A stretch of DNA of 64,000 nt, taken from the NCBI GenBank assembly GCA_002412715.1, contig DHVP01000029.1:15220-79219 (forward strand), in the 5' to 3' direction. A program made the translations under genes and the position numbers. Under the pieces are notes generated by a model. That model had not been told where the DNA came from and searched no databases. It saw nothing but the letters and a program-made list of their open reading frames with translations. Numbering within the stretch: the first letter of the stretch is position 1; each line of letters opens with the position of its first letter. This DNA comes from Deltaproteobacteria bacterium UBA5205 (GTDB lineage Bacteria > Desulfobacterota > Syntrophorhabdia > Syntrophorhabdales > Syntrophorhabdaceae). Shown piece by piece: positions 23,748 through 32,113 of this stretch.

Positions 23748-24797
23748 ATGACAGGGAACCTCGACTATCTTGTCGCCCGCCTTCATGGCCGGCGCAGTTC
23801 GATGTTTGAAGGGGAGAGGCTCGACGCCCTTTCCCGCATCGGGAACCTTCAGGAATTCATGCGGGCCGTCTTTCCCGAACGTGAGTTCCGGGGGACCACG
23901 GACTTTCAGCGACACCTTATTGAGGAGCTTGCCGGCGAATTCTCCACCCTACCCGGCCACCTGGACCGGGCCGAGGCGCACCTGATCGACTGGATGCCCG
24001 CCCGCCTCGAGGCCGAAAATATAAAAGTGCTCCTCAGGGCATCCATTACAAAAACCCCCCTTGAAGAGGTGACGGAACGTCTTGTTCCCCTGCCGGGGCA
24101 GACGGCGGCAGTGGTCGAATCACTGGTGAAAGCGGGGTCGCTGACTGACTTCGCGACACTGCTCCCTTTCGGACCTCTCCGCAAGGGCCTCGAGAAAGCA
24201 ATCAGGGATCACACGGAAAATGCACGGCCTTTCTTCCTGGAGGCGGCCCTGGACAGCGGCTATCTGAGCGAACTCCTGGCACGGTTCGCTCAGCTTTCCT
24301 CCCGGGATCGGGACGAGACGGAAGCGGTCATATACCAGGAGGCGGACATCTTTCATCTTGTGCTTGTCCTGCGGGGAAGATTCAACTACGGTCTGACAGC
24401 GGACCAGTTGCTGCCCTTTCATGTCCCGGGGACCCGGATATCCCGTACCACCTTCACCGCCATGCTCAATGACCACGACCCATGGATCGCGGTAGGCCGA
24501 GCCGTCATGCGTGCAATCGATCCCCTGCCCCTGGAGGGCGGGGCCGGCGAGTCATCTTCAACCATTCAGATATCCCTGATGGAGAATCTGGCATGGCGGC
24601 GCTATTACCGCCTTGCAAACACCGCTTTCCGGCGAAGCCATATGGGTTTCGGGGTAGTTGTCGGGTACGTGGCTATCCGTCGCCTGGAGGTGGGGAACCT
24701 CATCACGATCTCCGAGGGTGTTCGCAGGTGTATCGGCGAGGATGTCATACGGGCGCGGATGATCCCGCGCGTGGACATGGAGGCTTCCCATGTTTAA
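23748..24797 (+). CDS. V/A-type ATPase subunit C (central connector)
   Basis: 349 residues from ATG 23748 with AAGGAGG just upstream; the open frame extends 5' into the previous gene but that part is a shadow. The N-terminus NLDYLVARLHGRRSSMF and internal segments (NIKVLLRASITKTPLEE; FNYGLTADQLLPFHVPG) match the all-helical AC39/NtpC family, which sockets the central shaft onto the membrane rotor. Shares 8 nt with the next gene. Confidence 0.88.
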   Translation: MTGNLDYLVARLHGRRSSMFEGERLDALSRIGNLQEFMRAVFPEREFRGTTDFQRHLIEELAGEFSTLPGHLDRAEAHLIDWMPARLEAENIKVLLRASITKTPLEEVTERLVPLPGQTAAVVESLVKAGSLTDFATLLPFGPLRKGLEKAIRDHTENARPFFLEAALDSGYLSELLARFAQLSSRDRDETEAVIYQEADIFHLVLVLRGRFNYGLTADQLLPFHVPGTRISRTTFTAMLNDHDPWIAVGRAVMRAIDPLPLEGGAGESSSTIQISLMENLAWRRYYRLANTAFRRSHMGFGVVVGYVAIRRLEVGNLITISEGVRRCIGEDVIRARMIPRVDMEASHV

Positions 24798-26751
24798 ACC
24801 CGCCCCGATGATGCGGCTGAGTGCCATAATCCTGGAAAAGGACGAGCGGGAGGTGCTTCAGACCCTCGGCCGCCTGGGAGTGGTACAATTAACACGTCTG
24901 CCTCCGGGACCGGAAACGGCAGCCCTGGGAGTTCGCGACTTCAGTGCCGAAATAGCGCGCTATGAGCGTTTCCGGCTGCGCATCGAAGAGATCCGGCGCC
25001 TCGTCGAAATCCCCATGCCTGCTGCCGGTGAACCCCCTGCCGGGCTGGATCTCGCCGGGATCGATGAGAGGTTGCGCTCCATGGAAGAGCACATCGACGA
25101 GGTGTCCGACCTTCGAAGAGCCTACAAGCAGCGGCAAAGGGAATTGATTGCGCTGCGCGACCAGGTGTCGGATTACCGCGGGCTCGATGTGCCGCTGGAC
25201 AGCCCCGATCACTTTTCGTTCCTTCATTTTGTAACGGGGAGCCTCCCGGAGAAGAACTTCGAAAGCCTTCGGGCCGAACTTGGCAACAAGGTGGCCCTCG
25301 TGGCGCTTGAAGGAAAAAAGGGCCGGATGCCGGTACTCGCAATGACGACCCGTCAGGGTTCCGAATCCCTCGAGCGGGCCCTGCAAAAGGCGGGCTTTCA
25401 GCGTGAGGCCCTTCCCGAAGCTGAAGGAACAACAACGGACGCGTTGTGCACGGAAAAGGAGAAGGAGCACCAGCGCCTTGAAAAGGAACTGGAAAGGCTC
25501 GATATGCGGATACGGTCGCTTGCCGACGAATTCGCGCCGTACCTGAACGCGATGGAAACCATGATCGGGATGGAACTCGGCCTGGTCAGGGCAGAGCAGG
25601 GGCTCAGCCGCACCGAGGCCACCTCGCTGATAGCGGGATGGGTACCGGCGCAGGAAGCTCCGGGCGTCAGCGAGCACCTGAAGGCGATCACCCGCGGCCG
25701 CTGTGCCATTGAGGTTTCCGCTCCGGCCAATCCGACGGGGGAAGAGGTTCCGACTCTCCTTGCGCATTCGGCCCTGCTGCGTCCCTTCGGCATGCTTATG
25801 TCCTCATACGGTGTCCCCAATTACCGGGAACTGGAACCCACGATCTTCGTCGCCGTCAGCTACGTGCTCATGTTTGGTATGATGTTCGGAGATTGGGGCC
25901 AGGGTGCCGTTTTGGCTGCCCTGGGGATAGCGGCGCTTTTTCGGGGAAAGACAGAGAAGGCCCGCGATATCGGTGTGCTCCTTTGCTCCTTGGGGCTGTC
26001 GAGCATGATTTTCGGAGCGATCTATGGGAGCTGTTTCGGCCTCGAGGCCCTCAAGAAATATGCCCTCTGGCATGATCCCCTGGAGGGCGATCCCATGGGT
26101 CTCATGTACGGCGCCATCGCCGTCGGAATCGTCATGATCAGTCTGGGCATGGTACTGAATGTCATCAACCGTTTCCGGCGAGGAGACGTCATAGGCGGCT
26201 TCCTCGACAAATTCGGGGTGTCCGGGATTGTTTTCTACTGGGGTGTGCTGGCGCTGATCCTCGGTAAAGATGCAATTACGTCGCGGGGGTTCATGGGTCC
26301 GGCGCTGATCCTTTTTCTGGTGATGCCGACACTGTGCTGGATGGCAAAGGAACCCCTTGAATATTTCCTCCATCGTTCGGGGGAGCACGGCACGCTGGGC
26401 ATCGCCATTACGGAATCACTCGTGGGGGCGTTCGAGGCGTTCCTGAGCTATCTTGCCAACACGATAAGCTTTGTGCGTCTCGGGGCCTACGCGATGAGCC
26501 ATGCCGCACTTCTCTTCGCGGCCTTCATGCTGGCCGAGCAGGTGAGACATCTGCCTTACGGGGGTACGGTGGGAAGCGTCATCATAATCATACTCGGAAA
26601 CCTGGTTGCCATTGTCCTGGAGGGGATCATTGCATCGGTACAGGCCCTGCGTCTCGAATACTATGAGTTCTTCAGCAAATTCTTTTCCGGCGACGGTCAA
26701 GCGTTTGAACCTTTTCGCCTGACAGCAAAGAAGCCGGCCGAGCGGTCCTGA
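24790..26751 (+). CDS. V/A-type ATPase subunit I (membrane stator, a-subunit)
   Basis: 653 residues. The N-terminal ~330 residues are soluble with coiled coils (MRLSAIILEKDEREVLQTLGRLGVVQL) and the rest is membrane-embedded with about seven or eight helices. The channel helix carries the essential Arg in YLANTISFVRLGAYAMSHAALL, and the family motif FGMMFGDWGQGAVL is present. It forms the ion half-channels at the rotor. The ion (H+ or Na+) cannot be decided from this subunit alone. Confidence 0.93.
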   Translation: MFKPAPMMRLSAIILEKDEREVLQTLGRLGVVQLTRLPPGPETAALGVRDFSAEIARYERFRLRIEEIRRLVEIPMPAAGEPPAGLDLAGIDERLRSMEEHIDEVSDLRRAYKQRQRELIALRDQVSDYRGLDVPLDSPDHFSFLHFVTGSLPEKNFESLRAELGNKVALVALEGKKGRMPVLAMTTRQGSESLERALQKAGFQREALPEAEGTTTDALCTEKEKEHQRLEKELERLDMRIRSLADEFAPYLNAMETMIGMELGLVRAEQGLSRTEATSLIAGWVPAQEAPGVSEHLKAITRGRCAIEVSAPANPTGEEVPTLLAHSALLRPFGMLMSSYGVPNYRELEPTIFVAVSYVLMFGMMFGDWGQGAVLAALGIAALFRGKTEKARDIGVLLCSLGLSSMIFGAIYGSCFGLEALKKYALWHDPLEGDPMGLMYGAIAVGIVMISLGMVLNVINRFRRGDVIGGFLDKFGVSGIVFYWGVLALILGKDAITSRGFMGPALILFLVMPTLCWMAKEPLEYFLHRSGEHGTLGIAITESLVGAFEAFLSYLANTISFVRLGAYAMSHAALLFAAFMLAEQVRHLPYGGTVGSVIIIILGNLVAIVLEGIIASVQALRLEYYEFFSKFFSGDGQAFEPFRLTAKKPAERS

Positions 26752-26809
26752 TCCCGCACAAAGGGATCATGTATAGAGCCGGCCATGTGCCGGCAAGGGG
26801 AGGTGTCAT

Positions 26810-27139
26810 ATGGTGAAGTTGTCACTTTGGTCCGTTGGAGCCGTTCTTGCGGTGGTGCTGATGCCCGGTGTATCGGCCCTGGCACAAGAGGCGGCACAGG
26901 AAGGTGTTGCAGCCGCCTCTCTGGGGAGGACCATCGGCCTTGCGGTGGCGGCGGCTTTTGCCGTCGGCGTAAGCATCCTCGGCGCGGGTTACGCCGTGGG
27001 CAAGATCGGATCGGCTGCACTCGGCGCGGCTGTGGAGAAACCGGAACTGCTTACCCGCAGCATCCTCTTTGTTGCGCTGGCGGAGGGGCTTGCGGTGCTC
27101 GGTTTCGCCATCGCCATGATGCTGCTGCAGAAGATTTAG
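26810..27139 (+). CDS. V/A-type ATPase subunit K (c-ring), single hairpin with signal peptide
   Basis: 109 residues. A leading hydrophobic segment ending ALAQEAA looks like a cleavable signal peptide; then two helices with a Gly-rich first helix (GVSILGAGYAVGKIGSAALG) and the ion-binding Glu in VALAEGLAVLGFAI. This is an 8-kDa single-hairpin rotor subunit, as in Thermus, not the duplicated 16-kDa form. The residue after the Glu is Gly, not the Thr/Ser often seen in Na+-binding rings, which favours protons weakly. Expressed from the V-ATPase operon. Confidence 0.9.
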   Translation: MVKLSLWSVGAVLAVVLMPGVSALAQEAAQEGVAAASLGRTIGLAVAAAFAVGVSILGAGYAVGKIGSAALGAAVEKPELLTRSILFVALAEGLAVLGFAIAMMLLQKI

Positions 27140-27149
27140 GGGGAAGGAC

Positions 27150-27473
27150 GTGAAGTTCTTCTGCATCGCAGACGAGGACACTGTGCGCGGCTTCCGGCTG
27201 GCGGGTATCGACGGTGAGGTTGCCACCACGGGTGAGGAGGCGTCGGAGGCCCTCGAGAGGGCGCTAAAAGAACCCGACCGTGCCATCGTCATTCTCACGT
27301 CGCCGGTGGCGGACCTGATCCGCGAGAGGGTCGAAGCGATCCGGCTTGAGCGGGATTACCCGTTGATCGTCGAAATACCGGGGCCCGGGGGGCAGACGGC
27401 GGAATCCGGAAGCCTCAGGAAATTCGTCCAGGAGGCGGTGGGCATCCGGTTAGGACAAAGTGAGGGACCTTAA
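27150..27473 (+). CDS. V/A-type ATPase subunit F
   Basis: 107 residues, GTG start. The pattern KFFCIADEDTVRGFRLAGI, a central AIVILTSPVADLIRERVE and a C-terminal PLIVEIPGPGG is characteristic of subunit F, a small alpha/beta protein on the central shaft that helps regulate rotation. The next gene begins immediately after its stop (TAAATG). Confidence 0.87.
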   Translation: MKFFCIADEDTVRGFRLAGIDGEVATTGEEASEALERALKEPDRAIVILTSPVADLIRERVEAIRLERDYPLIVEIPGPGGQTAESGSLRKFVQEAVGIRLGQSEGP

Positions 27474-28130
27474 ATGACCATTACCGACCAGGATTCTTCC
27501 GAGGTACTCTGCCAGGAGATCAAAGCCGGCGCACAGCGCCAACGCGATGAAATCCTTTCGTGCGCCCATGAGGAAGCCGAGGCCCTCCTGGGCAGGGAGG
27601 GATCACAGGCGATCGAGGCCCGCCTGAAGCGCCTTGAAGAGGCCCGCGTCGAGGGCGCCCGCCGCAGGGATCTGACCCTGGCATCGGTCTTCGTCGAGGC
27701 CCGCCGGCTTTATCTGGCCCGCATCGAGACTATCCTGGAATCGGTGCGTATCGATGCGCAAAAGCAACTTTTTTCCCGCGACGGTTTCGATTATCGGGAA
27801 AGTATCATCAATCTCGCAAGCGAGGCGGTAAGGAGCATGACGGGCGACGAATTCACCGTGCGCCTTGCCGAAAGAAGCCGATCCATTCTCGGCGACGCTC
27901 TGCCCGAAGAGATCAAGTCCCAGGCCGGCCGGCCGGAGATAAAGGTCTCTGTTTCCTGGGATCCCCGGATGGCGGACGATGGGCCGATTGTCACGGATGC
28001 CGCTGAAAGCCAGATATGGGACAACCGGTATTCCGCGAGGCTCGAGCGGCTGTGGCCGCAGCTTCGGCGCCTTATTGCAGGAGAGATGTTCCCTGGCGGA
28101 CTCGAGGGGTCGGAAGGAGGTATCACGTGA
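27474..28130 (+). CDS. V/A-type ATPase subunit E (peripheral stalk)
   Basis: 218 residues. A long charged N-terminal helix (CQEIKAGAQRQRDEILSCAHEEAEALL) precedes a C-terminal alpha/beta head, as in NtpE/AhaE. It pairs with subunit H in the stator stalk. The sequence is less conserved than the catalytic subunits, and the call leans on position and length. The GTG start of subunit A overlaps its stop (GTGA). Confidence 0.82.
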   Translation: MTITDQDSSEVLCQEIKAGAQRQRDEILSCAHEEAEALLGREGSQAIEARLKRLEEARVEGARRRDLTLASVFVEARRLYLARIETILESVRIDAQKQLFSRDGFDYRESIINLASEAVRSMTGDEFTVRLAERSRSILGDALPEEIKSQAGRPEIKVSVSWDPRMADDGPIVTDAAESQIWDNRYSARLERLWPQLRRLIAGEMFPGGLEGSEGGIT

Positions 28131-29923
28131 TCGATGTGACTGAATCAGCGGGACCTGTCGCGACCCGTATCAGCGGACCCATCATTACGGCGAGCGGAAT
28201 GGGCGATGCACAGATGTACGAGGTCGTCCAGGTGGGCGAACTCGGGCTTGTAGGCGAGGTGGTCCGGATCATCGGCGATCTGGCGACGATCCAGGTTTAT
28301 GAGGACACGACGATGATCAAGCCGGGGGCAAAAATACTCTGCACCGGGGCCCCCCTTTCGGTTTCGCTGGGTCCGGGCCTCGTCGGCAATATCTACGATG
28401 GCATCCAGCGTCCTCTGCCGGGCATCGAGGCCAAAAGCGGCGCATGGATCCGCCGCGGTGAAAAGGTCGACGCCCTTGATAACGCCAGACGATGGACCTT
28501 TGAGCCGCTGGCAGCGGGCGGCGACACCGTCGGCCCCGGCCAGGTGATAGGGCAGGTTGCGGAAACCCCCCTTGTCACGCACAAGATCATGGTCCCGCCC
28601 GATATGTCCGGTACCATCAGGTCAATTGTCGAAAAAGGCGATTATACCCTCCTCGACCCCGTTGCGGTGATCGAGACCCCGGCGGGCGCAAAGGAAATGA
28701 CGATGCTCCAGCGCTGGCCCGTCCGGCAGCCGCGCCCCATCCGGGAACGGTTGAGGATCGCCGACCCGCTGATCACGGGCCAGCGGATCATCGATACCTT
28801 TTTCCCCCTCGGGAAAGGGGGGGCCGCCGCAATACCGGGCGGCTTCGGCACGGGCAAGACGATCACACAGCATCAGCTTGCCAAGTGGTCCGACGCCGAG
28901 ATCATCGTTTTCATCGGCTGCGGGGAGCGCGGCAACGAAATGACGGAAGTCCTCCGCGAGTTCCCCGAACTGGAAGACCCCCGGTCCGGCCGGCCGCTGA
29001 TGGAACGGACAATCCTCATTGCCAACACCTCGAACATGCCTGTGGCGGCCCGGGAAGTCTCCATTTACACGGGGATCACGCTCGCGGAGTATTACCGCGA
29101 CATGGGCCTATCCGTGGCGGTTTTTGCGGATTCGACGAGCCGCTGGGCGGAGGCCTTGCGGGAACTCGCCGCCCGGCTTGAAGAGATGCCCGCAGAAGAG
29201 GGTTTCCCGGCCTCGCTGCCGACGAGGCTCGCCCAGTTCTACGAGCGCGGCGGTGCGGTTACCACACTGGCAGGCGAGCGTGCCTCAGTAAGCATCGTCG
29301 GCGCCGTGAGCCCCCCCGGCGGGGACTTCTCGGAGCCCGTGACCCAGCATACGCGGCGTTTTATCCGCTGCTTCTGGGCCCTTGACACGGAGCTTGCCAA
29401 CGCCCGCCATTACCCTTCCATCCACTGGCTGCACTCCTATTCCGAATATGCCGAGGATGTCAAAGGGTGGTGGGAGGCCGGGTCGCCCGATTGGGAAGAG
29501 TTAAGGACCGAGGCGCTGACACTCCTTCAGCGCGAGGATCGTCTCCAGCAGATCGTCAAGCTCGTCGGGCCCGACGTACTGCCCGACAGCCAGCGCCTGA
29601 TCCTCTTCATCGCGGAGATACTGAAGGACGGTTTTCTCGCACAGAGTGCCTTTGACGAGAATGACATGTACTGCTCGCCTGAGAAACAGGTCGCCCTCCT
29701 AAGGCTGATCCTGTCCCTGTACCGCAGGGGACGTGACCTGATCCAACTCGGCGTCCCCCTGGCGAAGATCCGGGGCATGGATTGCGTGGCCGATGTGTTG
29801 CGGGCCAAAGCCGCCTTCGGCAACAAGGAACTCTACAAAGTCGGGGAACTCGCGAAAAGGCTCGGGGATGAGACGCATGAATTGGAACAACAACATGTAA
29901 AGGGGACTTCCTGTTATGAATGA
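28127..29923 (+). CDS. V/A-type ATPase catalytic subunit A
   Basis: 598 residues from GTG 28127, chosen because AAGGAGG lies 6 nt upstream; the open frame runs further into subunit E. Walker A is GGFGTGKT, with the catalytic Glu region GCGERGNEMTEVL, and family motifs FADSTSRWAEALRE and SPPGGDFSEPVTQHT. The roughly 90-residue A-specific insertion is present (IRRGEKVDAL... VVP-type region), separating it from F-type beta. It hydrolyses or makes ATP in the cytoplasmic A3B3 head. Overlaps subunit B by 8 nt. Confidence 0.96.
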   Translation: MIDVTESAGPVATRISGPIITASGMGDAQMYEVVQVGELGLVGEVVRIIGDLATIQVYEDTTMIKPGAKILCTGAPLSVSLGPGLVGNIYDGIQRPLPGIEAKSGAWIRRGEKVDALDNARRWTFEPLAAGGDTVGPGQVIGQVAETPLVTHKIMVPPDMSGTIRSIVEKGDYTLLDPVAVIETPAGAKEMTMLQRWPVRQPRPIRERLRIADPLITGQRIIDTFFPLGKGGAAAIPGGFGTGKTITQHQLAKWSDAEIIVFIGCGERGNEMTEVLREFPELEDPRSGRPLMERTILIANTSNMPVAAREVSIYTGITLAEYYRDMGLSVAVFADSTSRWAEALRELAARLEEMPAEEGFPASLPTRLAQFYERGGAVTTLAGERASVSIVGAVSPPGGDFSEPVTQHTRRFIRCFWALDTELANARHYPSIHWLHSYSEYAEDVKGWWEAGSPDWEELRTEALTLLQREDRLQQIVKLVGPDVLPDSQRLILFIAEILKDGFLAQSAFDENDMYCSPEKQVALLRLILSLYRRGRDLIQLGVPLAKIRGMDCVADVLRAKAAFGNKELYKVGELAKRLGDETHELEQQHVKGTSCYE

Positions 29924-31367
29924 TCTCTTCTCAGATATCGAGGATAAGGGACTTGAATACGTGGGCGCCTCCCGTATCGAGGGGCCGCTTGTTGTTGTCG
30001 ACAGGGTTCGCGACGTGGGGTACGACGAGACAGTGGAGATAATCGATCCCTCCGGCAACCCTCGACTTGGCCGCGTCCTTGATGTATCGGGCAAGCAGGC
30101 CGTTATCCAGGTCCTGGAAGGGACGACCGGCCTTGCCACCCGGACACTTCGGGCACGTTTTCTCGGGGAAAGTTTTCGCCTTCCCGTCTCCCGGCAGATG
30201 CTCGGCCGGGTATTCGACGGTCTGGGGCGCCCGGCCGACGGAGGACCGCCGCCGCTTTCCGCGGACAGGCGCGACGTCAACGGTATGCCGATTAACCCTT
30301 TTGCCAGGCGCTATCCCCGTGAGTTCATCCAGACGGGACTCTCCGCCATAGACGGGATGAATGCGCTCGTGCGAGGGCAAAAACTGCCTGTCTTCTCCGG
30401 CAACGGACTGCCCCACGACCGTGTTTCGGCACAAATCATCCGCCAGGCACGCCTTCTCGAAGAACAGGTGGAATTCTCCATAGTCTTCGCCGCCATGGGC
30501 ATAAAACATGACGTGGCGGAATTCTTCATCCGCAACTTCCGGGAATCGGGGGCGCTGGCCCGTGCTGTCATGTTCTTTTCCCTCGCCGATGCGCCAAGCG
30601 TTGAGAGACTGCTCACGCCGCGGGTCGCGCTGACCCTGGCGGAGCACCTGGCCTTCGACTGCGGCCAGCACGTCCTCGTTCTGCTCACGGACATGACGAA
30701 CTATTGCGAGAGTCTGCGCGAAGTCGGAACAGCGCGGGGTGAAATACCGGGCCGCAAGGGATATCCCGGGTATCTCTATTCCGACCTGGCAAGCCTCTAT
30801 GAGCGGGCCGGCCGTATTGAAGGCTCGCCGGGCTCCATCACGCAAATGGCCATATTGACGATGCCCGCGGATGATATCAGCCATCCCGTCCCCGACCTGA
30901 CGGGTTACATCACCGAGGGTCAGATCGTCCTCGACCGCGATCTCTTCCAGCGGGGCATCTACCCGCCGATCGCGGGTTTGCCGAGCCTGTCGCGCCTTAT
31001 GAAGGACGGTGTCGGCAAGGGCTTTACCCGGGAAGATCACCCGATCCTGGCGAGCCAGCTTTTTGCTTGCTACGCATATGTCAAGAGAGTGCGCGGATTG
31101 GCGGATGTCATCGGCGAAGAGGAACTGAGCCTGCTGGACAAGCAGTACCTGAAATTCGGCGAGGCTTTTGAGGGAAATTTCCTGAACCAGGGTGAGTATG
31201 AGAACCGTTCCATCGAGACAACGCTGGAGATGGGCTGGGACGCCCTCTCCGTCCTGCCTCGGGAGGAACTGCACCGCGTGAGTGACGAACTGCTCAGAAG
31301 GCATTACCGCAGCAAGCCGAAGGCCGGGGTGCAGGACCAATCGTGCGCAGCCACACAAAAGGTTTGA
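29916..31367 (+). CDS. V/A-type ATPase regulatory subunit B
   Basis: 483 residues. B-subunit hallmarks: DGLGRPADGGPP, INPFARRYPREFIQTGLSAIDGMN, the non-catalytic nucleotide loop FSGNGLPHDRVSAQI in place of a true Walker A, and the C-terminal MPADDISHPVPDLTGYITEGQIVLDR. It alternates with subunit A in the head. The next gene follows after 7 nt. Confidence 0.96.
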   Translation: MNDLFSDIEDKGLEYVGASRIEGPLVVVDRVRDVGYDETVEIIDPSGNPRLGRVLDVSGKQAVIQVLEGTTGLATRTLRARFLGESFRLPVSRQMLGRVFDGLGRPADGGPPPLSADRRDVNGMPINPFARRYPREFIQTGLSAIDGMNALVRGQKLPVFSGNGLPHDRVSAQIIRQARLLEEQVEFSIVFAAMGIKHDVAEFFIRNFRESGALARAVMFFSLADAPSVERLLTPRVALTLAEHLAFDCGQHVLVLLTDMTNYCESLREVGTARGEIPGRKGYPGYLYSDLASLYERAGRIEGSPGSITQMAILTMPADDISHPVPDLTGYITEGQIVLDRDLFQRGIYPPIAGLPSLSRLMKDGVGKGFTREDHPILASQLFACYAYVKRVRGLADVIGEEELSLLDKQYLKFGEAFEGNFLNQGEYENRSIETTLEMGWDALSVLPREELHRVSDELLRRHYRSKPKAGVQDQSCAATQKV

Positions 31368-31374
31368 GGCAAAA

Positions 31375-32025
31375 ATGCCGAAACTAAACGTAGCGCCGAC
31401 AAAATCGAATCTTCTCGGACTTCAGCGGCAGCTCGAGTTTGCTAAGGAGGGTTACGACCTTCTGGAGCAGAAGCGGCAGATCCTGATCTTCGAGCTCATG
31501 AGCCGCCTGAACCGTGCCGAGGAGGCCGAGGGCAGGGTAGCGCAAGCGGTCGGCCACGCGTTTACCGCTCTCAACGAGGCCACGCTGGAGATCGGCTCTC
31601 AGGCCATCGAGCAGGCCGCTTTTGCCGTGGCGATGCGCCACGAGGTGTCGCTGTCCGATGACCGCCTTATGGGGATGGCGGTACCGAAAGTATCTGTCGA
31701 GGGAGAGCCGATGGGTGTCCGTTTTGGCATCGGCGGTACGTCCTCCAATACCGATGTCGCCATGAGCCGCTTCGTCGACCTCCTTCCGTCACTTGCCGAA
31801 CTCGCGGAGCTTGTAAACGCCGTCTTGCGGCTGGCACGGGAGCTTCGCAGAACCCAGCGCCGCTGCAACGCCCTTTCAAAGATCTTCATCCCCCAGTACC
31901 GGGAAACGATCGATTATATCATGGGGTCACTCGAGGAGAGGGAACGGGAATCGCTCATCATCCTGAAAATGATACGGAACCGGCTCGGCGAGGAGACGGA
32001 GAGCAGGGAAGCTCAATCTCAATAG
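31375..32025 (+). CDS. V/A-type ATPase subunit D (central shaft)
   Basis: 216 residues from ATG 31375; the open frame extends into subunit B. Typical N-terminus NVAPTKSNLLGLQRQLEFAKEGYDLLEQKRQIL and C-terminus TQRRCNALSKIFIPQYRETIDYI of the shaft subunit. Last gene of the ATPase operon. Its TAG stop lies inside a perfect palindrome (32022-32050). Confidence 0.94.
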   Translation: MPKLNVAPTKSNLLGLQRQLEFAKEGYDLLEQKRQILIFELMSRLNRAEEAEGRVAQAVGHAFTALNEATLEIGSQAIEQAAFAVAMRHEVSLSDDRLMGMAVPKVSVEGEPMGVRFGIGGTSSNTDVAMSRFVDLLPSLAELAELVNAVLRLARELRRTQRRCNALSKIFIPQYRETIDYIMGSLEERERESLIILKMIRNRLGEETESREAQSQ

Positions 32026-32050
32026 GTCCTATAAGTCATATAGGACCTAT
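32022..32050. repeat. Perfect 12-bp palindrome around the subunit D stop codon
   Basis: ATAGGTCCTATA (32022-32033), loop AGTCA, TATAGGACCTAT (32039-32050). The subunit D stop codon (TAG, 32023-32025) is inside the left arm. No T-run follows, so it is not a classical terminator; the related sequence at 14120-14159 suggests a dispersed repeat. Confidence 0.7.
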
Positions 32051-32113
32051 GAAATGCAGTTTCTATCACCTCGTTCCGTCTAAATTCACCTGTGAAAGAC
32101 AATTCTTATTACC

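Noticed and set aside
29931..31358. 475-codon open frame opposite V-ATPase subunit B
   Set aside because: Subunit B is unmistakable on the plus strand; the antisense frame lacks domains and a ribosome-binding site.
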